Below, piece by piece: positions 1-8,298 of a stretch of DNA of 8,298 nt (positions within the stretch are counted from its first letter, which is position 1; every line of letters begins with the position of its first letter). The position numbers and the translations under genes were made by a program. The notes under the pieces were generated by a model, which did no database searches, was not told the origin of the DNA, and saw only the letters and a list, made by a program, of their open reading frames with translations. Origin of the DNA: an uncultured Acetobacteraceae bacterium (GTDB taxonomy: Bacteria > Pseudomonadota > Alphaproteobacteria > Acetobacterales > Acetobacteraceae); contig CALNAL010000059.1 of NCBI GenBank assembly GCA_937874445.1, positions 1 to 8,298 of the forward strand, given 5' to 3'.

Positions 1-44
1 GGCATGGGTCGGGCGACTCCGTGGCAGGAAACGCGCCGCTTCTA

Positions 45-85
45 GCCCGCCCGGAGGGGCGATGCACCCCCTGTCCCCGGCGGGC
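45..85. repeat. Inverted repeat, possible hairpin
   Basis: GCCCGCC at 45-51 is the reverse complement of GGCGGGC at 79-85. Between them, GGGG at 56-59 can pair with CCCC at 75-78, giving an interrupted stem. No T-run follows, so it does not look like a standard intrinsic terminator, although it lies directly after a TAG at 43-45 that could end an upstream gene. In a sequence this GC-rich, chance pairing is likely. Confidence 0.3.
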
Positions 86-98
86 GGAGGAAGTCACG

Positions 99-129
99 GA
101 ATTTAGAGGTTTATCGTGCCATCATTGAC
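99..129 (+). promoter_or_regulatory. Possible operon promoter region (weak)
   Basis: This is the only AT-richer patch in the 231 bases before glgP, containing ATTTAGAGGTTTATC and then ATTGAC. I could not find a convincing pair of -35 and -10 hexamers with 16-18 bp spacing. TTGACG at 125-130 has a good -35 shape but nothing like TATAAT follows at the right distance. The call rests on base composition and position, so the exact promoter is not resolved. It may also lie further left, outside the window. Confidence 0.25.
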
Positions 130-147
130 GCGGAGCACCGGCTCCGC
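130..147. repeat. Perfect 7-bp inverted repeat in glgP leader
   Basis: GCGGAGC (130-136) and GCTCCGC (141-147) are exact reverse complements around a four-base ACCG spacer. It sits immediately after the AT-rich patch and about 85 bases before the glgP start. It could be a small 5' UTR hairpin or a DNA operator for a dimeric regulator. The sequence alone does not decide between these. Confidence 0.4.
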
Positions 148-167
148 AACAACGGAGATCCGCGATG

Positions 168-190
168 GCCGCCGGGGTCCCCCGGACGGC
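168..190 (+). promoter_or_regulatory. Stable hairpin just before the glgP ribosome binding site
   Basis: GCCG (168-171) pairs with CGGC (187-190), and CCGGG (172-176) pairs with CCCGG (181-185) around a GTCC loop, with A186 bulged. This gives a nearly all-GC stem of about nine base pairs or more, ending some 21 bases before the Shine-Dalgarno sequence. No T-run follows. A competing stem is possible: CTCGGA at 190-195 with TCCGAG at 207-212 would pair right up to the ribosome binding site. A role in controlling glgP translation is an inference from placement. Confidence 0.4.
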
Positions 191-210
191 TCGGATCGCG
201 GCCCTGTCCG

Positions 211-220
211 AGGAAGGGAG
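211..220 (+). promoter_or_regulatory. Ribosome binding site of glgP
   Basis: The purine-rich AGGAAGGGAG ends 11 bases before the ATG at 232. It supports that start over later in-frame methionines, which would cut into the N-terminal helix region. Its first bases (211-212) overlap the second arm of the possible 190-212 stem. Confidence 0.6.
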
Positions 221-231
221 CGTCACTGCCG

Positions 232-2715
<2,484 letters not shown>

Positions 2716-4908
2716 CGGTCGCCGCCCCTCAGGCGGCCGCTGGCAAGTCTCCGACGGCGCGATCCTGGCCCTGGCCGAGGCCCGCCACGGCGACCCCTTC
2801 GCCGTGCTCGGGCCCCATCCGATGGAGGGCGGCTACGTTCTGCGCGCCTTCCTGCCCGGCGCGACACAGGCCGCGCTGCTGACCGAGGCCGGCCCGGCGG
2901 CGCTGACATTGCGTCACCCCAGCGGGTTCTTCGAGGGCTTTCTGCCCGGCGCCCCCCCCGCCCCCGGCTACCGGCTGCATGCGGCCAATGCCGAGGCTAG
3001 CTGGGAGGTGGTCGATCCCTACGGTTTCACCGGCGTGCTGGGCGCGCTCGACGACCATCTGCTGGTCGAGGGCACCCATCGCCGGCTCTACGAGAAGCTC
3101 GGCGCCCACCCGATGCGCCACCAGGGCGTGGACGGCGTGCATTTCGCCGTGTGGGCGCCCAACGCCTCGGCGGTTTCCGTCGTCGGCGACTTCAACTTCT
3201 GGGATGCCCGCCGCCACCCCATGCGCAAGCGCATCGACAGCGGGGTGTGGGAGATCTTCCTGCCCGGCCTCGGCGAGGGCACCAAATACAAATTCCGCGT
3301 GCGCAGCGCCGACGGGCGCGACATGCCGCTCAAGGCCGACCCCTTCGGCTTCTTCGCCGAGCTGCGCCCGGCCACCGCCTCGGTCGTGGCGCGCACCGAC
3401 AATTTCACCTGGACCGACGGGGAATGGATGGCGCGGCGCGCAACGCAGGATCCGCGGCGCGTGCCCATCTCCGCCTACGAGGTCCACCTCGGATCGTGGC
3501 GGCGCGGCTGGGCACACGAGATGTTCGACTGGGACCGTCTCGCTACCGAACTGGTGCCCTATGCCGCCGGACTCGGCTTCACGCATCTCGAGGTGATGCC
3601 GCTCACCGAGCATCCGCTCGACGATTCCTGGGGCTACCAGCCGGTGGGGATGTTTGCCGTCACCGCGCGCTTCGGGCAGCCCGACGGGTTCGCCCGCTTC
3701 GTCGATGCCGCCCATCGCGCGGGCCTGGGCATCATCCTCGACTGGGTGCCGGCGCACTTCCCCACCGATGCGCATGGGCTGGCGCAGTTTGACGGCCAGC
3801 CGCTTTACGAATGTGCCGACCCAAGGCGCGGCATGCACCAGGAATGGGGCACCGCGATCTTCGACTACGGGCGGAGCGAGGTTTCCAACTACCTCATCGC
3901 CTCGGCGCTCTACTGGCTCGACCGCTTCCACATCGACGGGCTGCGCGTGGATGCCGTGGCCTCGATGCTCTACCTCGACTATTCGCGCAAACCCGGCGAG
4001 TGGCTGCCCAACCCCGACGGCTCCAACGACAACCGTGACGCCGTGCGCTTCCTCCAGCACATGAACGCCGCCGCCTATGCGGCGCATCCCGGCGTGTTCA
4101 CGGTGGCCGAGGAATCCACCGCCTGGGCGGGGGTGACGGCGCCGGCCTATGTCGGCGGGCTCGGCTTCGGGCTCAAGTGGAACATGGGGTGGATGCACGA
4201 CACCCTCGACTATCTCGCGAAGGACCCGGTGTACCGCCCCTGGCACCACGACCGCATCACCTTCGGGCTGCTCTACGCCTTCGCCGAGAACTTCGTGCTG
4301 CCGCTCTCCCACGACGAGGTGGTGCACGGCAAGCACTCGCTGCTGGGGCGCATGCCCGGCGACGAGTGGCAGCGCTTCGCCAACCTGCGCGCGCTCTATG
4401 CGCTGATGTGGGCCTACCCCGGCAAGAAGCTGCTGTTCATGGGCCAGGAGATCGGCCAGGGCGACGAGTGGAACTCCAACGACCAGGTGCAATGGCACCT
4501 GCTGGAATATCCGCTTCACCAGGGCGTGCAGAAGCTGGTGGGCGACCTCAACCACCTCTACCGCGACCTGCCCGGCCTGCACGCGCGCGACTGCGAGGCC
4601 GACGGATTCGCCTGGCTGGTGGTGGACGACGCCGCGCAGTCGGTCTTCGCCTGGATGCGCACGGCCGAGGGCGAAAAACCCGTGGTGTGCGTGGTGAATT
4701 TCACTCCGGTGGTGCGCCGGGGCTACCGCGTGGGGCTGCCCTGCGGCGGCGCCTGGCGCGAGGTGCTCAACACCGACGCCCGCCTCTACGGCGGCTCGGA
4801 CGTGGGCAACGGCGGGGAGGTGATGGCCGAAGCCGTGGAGACGCACGGCCAGCCGGCCTCCGCGGAACTCACCCTGCCCCCGCTGGGCGCGCTGTGGCTC
4901 ACGCCCGC

Positions 4909-5013
4909 ATGATCCGCAGGAATGCCGATCGGGATGCGCCCAAGGTCGTCTGGGGGGGTGGCGTGGCGGCGGTGCGCCCAAACAAAGACATCCCAGCCGG
5001 CCGGCGGGGATGA
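4909..5013 (+). CDS. Possible 34-codon ORF coupled to the glgB stop (doubtful)
   Basis: An ATG at 4909-4911 overlaps the glgB TGA as ATGA and opens a 34-residue frame, MIRRNADRDAPKVVWGGG and onward, ending in TGA at 5011-5013. Termination-reinitiation could translate it, but no Shine-Dalgarno sequence precedes it and I recognise no family. Its end runs through the hairpin at 4990-5011. It is most likely a chance open frame in GC-rich DNA. Confidence 0.12.
   Translation: MIRRNADRDAPKVVWGGGVAAVRPNKDIPAGRRG
4990..5011. repeat. GC-rich hairpin upstream of the glgC promoter
   Basis: ATCCC (4990-4994) pairs with GGGAT (5007-5011). After one A-G mismatch, GCC (4996-4998) pairs with GGC (5003-5005) around a GGCC loop, and the core GCCGGCCGGC (4996-5005) is itself a palindrome. 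No T-run follows (GAGGTTCACC), so it is not a standard intrinsic terminator. It could shield the 3' end of glgP-glgB mRNA from exonucleases or cause partial termination. Both roles are inferred. Confidence 0.45.
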
Positions 5014-5021
5014 GGTTCACC

Positions 5022-5051
5022 TTGAGAAAAACCGCCTTTCCTTGCTAGAAT
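5022..5051 (+). promoter_or_regulatory. Sigma-70-type promoter for glgCAX
   Basis: TTGAGA (5022-5027, five of six to consensus) and TAGAAT (5046-5051, five of six) are separated by 18 bp, and TG at 5043-5044 forms an extended -10 (TGCTAGAAT). It lies in the AT-richest stretch of the intergenic region, with transcription expected to start near 5056-5060, about 30 bases before the glgC ATG. This suggests glgC, glgA and glgX can be expressed independently of glgP-glgB. No start-site data are available here. Confidence 0.6.
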
Positions 5052-5079
5052 TGCAATGAAATCAGGAGAGGAAAGGCGG
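5032..5079. repeat. 11-bp perfect inverted repeat spanning the glgC promoter and ribosome binding site
   Basis: CCGCCTTTCCT (5032-5042) is the exact reverse complement of AGGAAAGGCGG (5069-5079), with a 26-base interval that contains the 8-bp palindrome ATTGCAAT (5050-5057). The left arm fills the spacer between the -35 and -10 boxes, and the right arm is the purine-rich ribosome binding region of glgC. As DNA it could be a two-site operator, with arm centres about 37 bp apart. As RNA it can fold only in transcripts arriving from upstream, where it would hide the ribosome binding site. The match itself is seen directly; both functions are inferred. Confidence 0.6.
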
Positions 5080-5091
5080 GTCGAAAAATGA
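5056..5091 (+). CDS. Possible 11-codon leader ORF ending on the glgC start (doubtful)
   Basis: An ATG at 5056-5058 opens MKSGEERRVEK and stops at a TGA (5089-5091) that overlaps the glgC ATG as ATGA. Its ATG falls at the predicted transcription start, so on promoter-derived mRNA it would be leaderless or missing. It has no Shine-Dalgarno sequence of its own on longer mRNA. Its translation would cross the right arm of the inverted repeat. The exact overlap is notable, but an ORF this short can easily occur by chance. Confidence 0.15.
   Translation: MKSGEERRVEK
5064..5080 (+). promoter_or_regulatory. Purine-rich ribosome binding region of glgC
   Basis: The run AGGAGAGGAAAGGCGGG precedes the ATG at 5088. 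AAAGG at 5072-5076 has an 11-base spacing; the stronger AGGAG at 5064-5068 is 19 bases away, which is far for direct use. The functional part lies within the right arm of the inverted repeat, so it could be masked by pairing. Confidence 0.5.
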
Positions 5092-6365
5092 ACGCCTCCA
5101 ATCGCTACGTCCCGGCCAGCGCCCCGATCTCACGCTCGGCGATGGCCTATGTGCTGGCAGGGGGGCGCGGCAGCCGATTGATGGAATTGACCGACCGTCG
5201 TGCCAAGCCCGCCGTCTATTTCGGCGGCAAGGCCCGCATCATCGACTTCGCCCTCTCCAACGCCCTGAACTCTGGCATCCGCCGCATCGGGGTGGCCACG
5301 CAGTACAAGGCCCACAGCCTGATCCGCCATCTGCAACGGGGCTGGAATTTTCTCCGTTCGGAACGAAAAGAGAGCTTCGACATCCTGCCCGCCTCGCAGC
5401 GCATGGGCGACGAGGCGTGGTATGCCGGCACCGCCGATGCCGTCTATCAGAACCTCGACATCGTCGAGCCCTACAACACCGAATACATCGTGGTCCTGGC
5501 CGGCGACCACATCTACAAGATGGACTACGAGAAGATGCTGCGCCAGCATGTCGAGGCCGGCGCCGACGTGACGGTGGCCTGCATCGAAGTGCCGCGCGAG
5601 GCCGCCAAGGGATTCGGCGTGATGGCGGTCGACGAGCAGGAACGCATCACCGCCTTCATCGAGAAACCCGCCGATCCGCCCGCCATTCCCGGCGACCCGG
5701 AGCATGCGCTCGCCAGCATGGGCATCTACGTGTTCGGCACGCGCTTCCTCATCGAGCAGCTCAAGCGCGATGCCCACGACAAGGCCTCCAGCCACGACTT
5801 CGGCAAGGACATCATCCCCTACGTGGTCAAGAACGGCAAGGCGGTGGCCCACCCCTTCTCGCGCTCGTGCGTCCGTTCCGGAATGGAATCGGAAGCCTAC
5901 TGGCGCGACGTCGGCACGGTGGACGCCTACTGGGAGGCCAACATCGACCTCACCGCGGTCGTGCCCGCCCTCGACCTCTACGACCGCGACTGGCCGATCT
6001 GGACCTACGGCGAGATCAATCCGCCGGCCAAGTTCGTCCACGACCAGGACGGGCGGCGCGGCCAGGCCATCGCCTCGCTGGTCTCGGGCGGGTGCATCAT
6101 CTCCGGCGCCTCGGTGCGGCGCTCGCTGCTGTTCACCGGCGTGCACGTGCACTCCCACGCCGAGCTGGAGAACGCGGTGATCCTGCCCGAGGTGGACATC
6201 GCCCGTCACGTGCGGCTGCACAACGTGGTGGTGGACCACGGCGTGCGCCTGCCCGCCGGCCTGGTGGTGGGCGAGGACCCCGAGCTCGACGCCAAGCGCT
6301 TCCGCCGCACCGACCGGGGGGTCTGCCTGATCACCCAGCCGATGATCGATGGCCTGGTGCCGTGA
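5088..6365 (+). CDS. glgC: Glucose-1-phosphate adenylyltransferase (ADP-glucose pyrophosphorylase)
   Basis: Makes ADP-glucose and pyrophosphate from ATP and glucose-1-phosphate, the committed and normally allosteric step of bacterial glycogen synthesis; the family works as a homotetramer. At 425 residues it is of normal length. The nucleotidyltransferase domain (about 19-290) starts at AMAYVLAGGRGSRL. It carries WYAGTADAV with Tyr112, the catalytic Asp140 in GDHIYK, and Lys193 in IEKPADPP for glucose-1-phosphate; these match E. coli Y114, D142 and K195. The C-terminal part (about 300-425) is the left-handed beta-helix with SLVSGGCIISGA. The position of E. coli's activator-binding Lys39 is Arg37 here (TDRRAKPA), as in alphaproteobacterial enzymes, which are known to respond to fructose-6-phosphate and pyruvate. 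That regulation is inferred for this protein. The ATG at 5088 follows a purine-rich site. The stop overlaps glgA as GTGA. Confidence 0.97.
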   Translation: MNASNRYVPASAPISRSAMAYVLAGGRGSRLMELTDRRAKPAVYFGGKARIIDFALSNALNSGIRRIGVATQYKAHSLIRHLQRGWNFLRSERKESFDILPASQRMGDEAWYAGTADAVYQNLDIVEPYNTEYIVVLAGDHIYKMDYEKMLRQHVEAGADVTVACIEVPREAAKGFGVMAVDEQERITAFIEKPADPPAIPGDPEHALASMGIYVFGTRFLIEQLKRDAHDKASSHDFGKDIIPYVVKNGKAVAHPFSRSCVRSGMESEAYWRDVGTVDAYWEANIDLTAVVPALDLYDRDWPIWTYGEINPPAKFVHDQDGRRGQAIASLVSGGCIISGASVRRSLLFTGVHVHSHAELENAVILPEVDIARHVRLHNVVVDHGVRLPAGLVVGEDPELDAKRFRRTDRGVCLITQPMIDGLVP

Positions 6366-8002
6366 CCCACGCCGTTCTTTCCGTTGCCTCGGAATTCTTT
6401 CCTGTCGTGAAAACAGGCGGGCTCGCCGACGTGGCGGCCGCCCTGCCGGCGGCCCTCGCCGGGGAGGACTTCGCCGTCACCACCCTGCTGCCGGGCTATC
6501 CGGCGGTGATGGCCGCGCTGCGCGATCGTGCCGAACTCTACTATTTCGCGAAGCTGGCCGAGGGGCCGGCCCGTCTGTGGCGCGGACGGATCGGCCCGCG
6601 CGACGTGGCGGTGCTGGAGGCCGACCATCTCTTCGCCCGCACCGGCGGGCCGTATCAGGACGTCACCGGGCGGGACTGGCCCGACAACTGGCGCCGCTTC
6701 GCCGCGCTGGCCTGGGTGGGCTGCGAGCTGGCCTGCGGTCGCGCCGGCGCCTATGCCGCCGATCTGGTGCAGGCGCACGACTGGCAGGCCGCGCTGACCC
6801 CCGCCTATCTGCACTACGCCGGCGGGCCGCCCTCGGTGATGACGCTGCACAACCTGGCCTTCCAGGGGCAGTTCGCGCCCGAGGTGTTTCCCCTGCTCGG
6901 CCTGCCGCCGGCGGCCTGGAGCGTGGAGGGCGTCGAGTATTACGGCGGCGTGGGCTACCTCAAGGCGGGCATCCTCTTCGCCGATGCCGTCACCACCGTC
7001 TCGCCCACCTACGCCGCGGAAATCCGCACCGAGGCGGGCGGCATGGGCCTGGGCGGGCTGCTGCGCGGACGCGGGCGGCGGCTGATGGGCATCCTCAACG
7101 GGCTCGACACCGGGGTGTGGAACCCCGCCACCGACTCCCTGCTGGCCCACACCTACACCGCCCGCAACCGCACCCACCCCCACATGGGCCGCGCCGCCTG
7201 CAAGGCCGCGCTGCAGGAGCGGATGGGGCTGGAGCCCGACCCCGAGGCGCTGCTGTTCGGCGTGGTCAGCCGGCTCTCCTGGCAGAAGGGGCTCGACCTG
7301 CTGCTCGGCGCCCTGCCCGTGCTGCTGGAGTCCGGCGCGCAGCTCGCGCTGGTGGGCTCGGGCGACGCCGCGCTGCGCGACGGGTTCCTCGCCGCGGCCG
7401 CGGCCCACCCCGGGCGGGTCGGCTGCTTCATCGGCTACGACGAGAAGCTGGCCCACGCCATGATGGGCGGCGCCGACGCGGTGCTGGTGCCCTCGCGCTT
7501 CGAGCCCTGCGGCCTCACCCAGCTGTCCGCCCTGCGCTACGGCGCGCTGCCGGTGGTGGCGCGCGTGGGCGGGCTCGCCGACACGGTGATCGACGCCAAC
7601 GAGATGGCCCTCTCCGCCGGGGCCGGCACCGGGGTGATGTTCTCGCCCCCCGACCAGACCATGCTGGAGACGGCCCTCGCGCGCACCGCCGCGCTGTGGG
7701 CCGACCGCAAGCAGTGGACCCGCCTGCAAGGCAACGCCATGCGCACCGACGTCTCGTGGAAGCATCCGGCGGCCCGCTACGCCGCGCTGTTCCGCGAACT
7801 CATCGCTGACCGCACGACTGCCGGCAGCACGCCTGTGGGCAGCACGCCTGTGGGCAGCACGACCGCCGGCAGCACGCCTGTGGGCAGCACGACCGCCAGC
7901 AGCACGACCGCCGGCAGCACGACCGCCGGGAGCACGATCGCTGGGGGCACGATCGCCGGGGACACGATCGCCGGGGGCACAACCGGGGGCGAGGCGGCGT
8001 GA
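6362..8002 (+). CDS. glgA: Glycogen synthase, ADP-glucose type (GT5), with repeat tail
   Basis: Transfers glucose from ADP-glucose to the non-reducing end of alpha-1,4 glucan. The GTG start at 6362 overlaps the glgC stop as GTGA. It is needed to keep the N-terminal SEFFPVVKTGGLADV motif, with the ADP-glucose lysine Lys17. There is no strong Shine-Dalgarno sequence, so translation probably depends on coupling to glgC. The frame is open far upstream inside glgC, but that part is not GlgA. Other motifs are AHDWQAALTPAYL, VVSRLSWQKGLDL with Arg304 and Lys309 (E. coli R300, K305), and SRFEPCGLTQ with Glu381 (E. coli E377). The two GT-B halves cover about 1-255 and 290-450. The family core ends near residue 483 (ARYAALFRELIAD). 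The remaining 63 residues are a Thr/Gly/Ser-rich pentapeptide repeat not seen in typical GlgA (E. coli 477 residues). The tail is probably flexible, and its role is unknown. Confidence 0.96.
   Translation: MTHAVLSVASEFFPVVKTGGLADVAAALPAALAGEDFAVTTLLPGYPAVMAALRDRAELYYFAKLAEGPARLWRGRIGPRDVAVLEADHLFARTGGPYQDVTGRDWPDNWRRFAALAWVGCELACGRAGAYAADLVQAHDWQAALTPAYLHYAGGPPSVMTLHNLAFQGQFAPEVFPLLGLPPAAWSVEGVEYYGGVGYLKAGILFADAVTTVSPTYAAEIRTEAGGMGLGGLLRGRGRRLMGILNGLDTGVWNPATDSLLAHTYTARNRTHPHMGRAACKAALQERMGLEPDPEALLFGVVSRLSWQKGLDLLLGALPVLLESGAQLALVGSGDAALRDGFLAAAAAHPGRVGCFIGYDEKLAHAMMGGADAVLVPSRFEPCGLTQLSALRYGALPVVARVGGLADTVIDANEMALSAGAGTGVMFSPPDQTMLETALARTAALWADRKQWTRLQGNAMRTDVSWKHPAARYAALFRELIADRTTAGSTPVGSTPVGSTTAGSTPVGSTTASSTTAGSTTAGSTIAGGTIAGDTIAGGTTGGEAA
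7814..7990 (+). repeat. 15-bp in-frame tandem repeat at the 3' end of glgA
   Basis: Eleven uninterrupted 15-bp units (7814-7978) and a 12-base degenerate copy encode pentapeptides at GlgA residues 485-543. The order by type is A B B A B A A A C C C. Type B, ACGCCTGTGGGCAGC (TPVGS), occurs as identical copies 2, 3 and 5. Type A, ACGACCGCCGGCAGC (TTAGS) and close variants, covers copies 1, 4, 6, 7 and 8. Type C begins ACGATCGC (TIAGG or TIAGD) and covers copies 9-11. Identical copies and clustered variants suggest recent expansion by slippage or unequal exchange. The unit is a multiple of three, so copy-number change keeps glgA in frame. The array ends nine bases before the GTGA junction with glgX. 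Confidence 0.93.
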
Positions 8003-8298
8003 CGGCTCCGGGCGCGCCGGCCCCGCTGGGGGTCACGCCGGGGAACGGGGGCGTCAACGTCGCGGTGCATGCGCCGCGCGCCACGGCGGTGTTCTTCTGC
8101 CTCTTCGACGAAACCGGTTCCACAGAGATCGCCCGCCTGCCGCTCTGCGCCCGCACCGGGCCGGTGTGGCACGGGTTCTTTCCCGGTGTGGCGCCGGGCG
8201 CGCGCTACGGCCTGCGCGCGGCCGGGCCGTGGGCGCCGGCGGAGGGGCTGTTCTTCAACCCCGCCCGGCTGCTGCTCGACCCCTTCGCCGTGGTGCTC
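7999..8298 (+). CDS. glgX: Glycogen debranching enzyme, N-terminal part (cut by window edge)
   Basis: Only the first 100 codons are visible. The GTG at 7999 overlaps the glgA TGA as GTGA, repeating the glgC-glgA junction; GAGG at 7991-7994 and GGGGG at 7985-7989 give some ribosome-binding potential. After MTAPGAPAPLGVTP the protein shows the CBM48 N-terminal pattern of GlgX/isoamylase-type GH13 enzymes: VNVAVHAPRATAVFFCLFDE, then RTGPVWHGFFPGVAPGARYGLRAAGPW, then FNPARLLLDPFA. The family hydrolyses the alpha-1,6 branches of phosphorylase limit dextrin, which fits its place beside glgP. The catalytic barrel lies beyond the edge, so activity cannot be checked. Bacterial TreX-type isoamylases share this N-terminus; the glg context favours GlgX. 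Confidence 0.9.
   Translation, partial: MTAPGAPAPLGVTPGNGGVNVAVHAPRATAVFFCLFDETGSTEIARLPLCARTGPVWHGFFPGVAPGARYGLRAAGPWAPAEGLFFNPARLLLDPFAVVL

Larger units (their letters stand above)
1..231. other. Non-coding leader upstream of glgP
   Basis: I recognise no gene here. Two + strand frames are open from the left edge: one ends at a TAG at 43-45 and the other at a TGA at 126-128. Either could in principle be the tail of an upstream gene, but neither short peptide (for example GMGRATPWQETRRF) is recognisable. The region is GC-rich except for about 99-128, and it holds several inverted repeats (45-85, 130-147, 168-190, 190-212) described separately. No terminator with a T-run is visible after the possible upstream stop codons. 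The likely role is the promoter and 5' leader of the glg operon, which is inferred from position only. Confidence 0.6.
4913..5087. other. glgB-glgC intergenic regulatory region
   Basis: This is the only sizeable gap inside the operon. From left to right it contains a G-rich stretch (seven consecutive G at 4952-4958), two copies of TGCGCCCAA (4935-4943 and 4973-4981), a GC-rich hairpin (4990-5011), a sigma-70-like promoter (5022-5051), and an inverted repeat covering the promoter spacer and the glgC ribosome binding site. The drop to AT-richer sequence after 5020 marks the promoter zone. No sizeable convincing gene is present. Confidence 0.7.

Noticed and set aside
2729..5020. 763-codon open frame on the - strand opposite glgB
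   Set aside because: Same composition artefact. The + strand carries all four GH13 motifs, and the - strand product resembles no family I know.
4990..5020. Intrinsic terminator after glgB
   Set aside because: The stem is followed by GAGGTTCACC rather than a T-run, so it does not meet the usual pattern; kept only as a hairpin.
5417..6361. Upstream extension of the glgA frame through glgC, giving an 861-codon frame that could suggest a fusion protein
   Set aside because: The upstream part is Arg/Pro/Gly-rich out-of-frame translation of glgC. The GlgA family N-terminus begins exactly at the GTG at 6362.
6206..7765. Long - strand frame opposite glgA, and the similar 5130-6239 frame opposite glgC
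   Set aside because: Both are shadows of recognised genes with biased codon use and no ribosome binding site or family motif.
7814..7990. CRISPR-like array
   Set aside because: The 15-bp units are contiguous with no unique spacers, lie in frame inside glgA, and no cas gene is nearby.
7777..8172. - strand ORFs across the glgA-glgX junction with Val/Pro or Cys/Arg repeats
   Set aside because: The repeats in these frames are simply the other readings of the 15-bp glgA array, and the + strand across the junction is accounted for by glgA and glgX.

Overview
The window is a high-GC stretch of bacterial chromosome carrying a compact glycogen-metabolism operon, all on the + strand: glgP, glgB, glgC, glgA and the first 100 codons of glgX, which runs off the right edge. 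The GlgC and GlgA sequences, the GlgC N-terminal region in particular (AMAYVLAGGRGSRL, then TDRRAKPAVYFGGKARI), closely resemble what I recall of the alphaproteobacterial (Agrobacterium-like) proteins. With the strong G/C preference at third codon positions, this points to a GC-rich alphaproteobacterium. I cannot name the genus.

Layout. Positions 1-231 are a non-coding leader with an AT-richer patch and several inverted repeats ahead of glgP. glgP (232-2715) is followed by glgB (2681-4912), whose start lies 35 bases inside glgP behind a clear AAGGAG. A 175-base gap (4913-5087) then holds a strong hairpin, a good sigma-70-type promoter with an extended -10, and an 11-bp inverted repeat that straddles this promoter and includes the glgC ribosome binding site. 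glgC (5088-6365), glgA (6362-8002) and glgX (7999 to the edge) are joined by two identical four-base GTGA stop/start overlaps, so these three are very likely translationally coupled. No other large non-coding region is present.

The proteins form a full cytoplasmic cycle. GlgC makes ADP-glucose from glucose-1-phosphate, GlgA polymerises it, GlgB adds alpha-1,6 branches, GlgP releases glucose-1-phosphate by phosphorolysis, and GlgX trims the limit branches left by GlgP. The internal promoter could raise the ADP-glucose and polymer-making half of the operon (C, A, X) independently of the P-B half.

The gene content is ordinary and I see no unknown enzymatic system. Two non-ordinary signals stand out. 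One is an in-frame array of eleven 15-bp repeats (TT/TP/TI-rich pentapeptides) that extends GlgA by about 60 residues beyond its family core and ends exactly at the glgX start. The other is the promoter/inverted-repeat arrangement before glgC, which predicts that the glgC ribosome binding site is hidden on read-through mRNA but free on mRNA started at the internal promoter.
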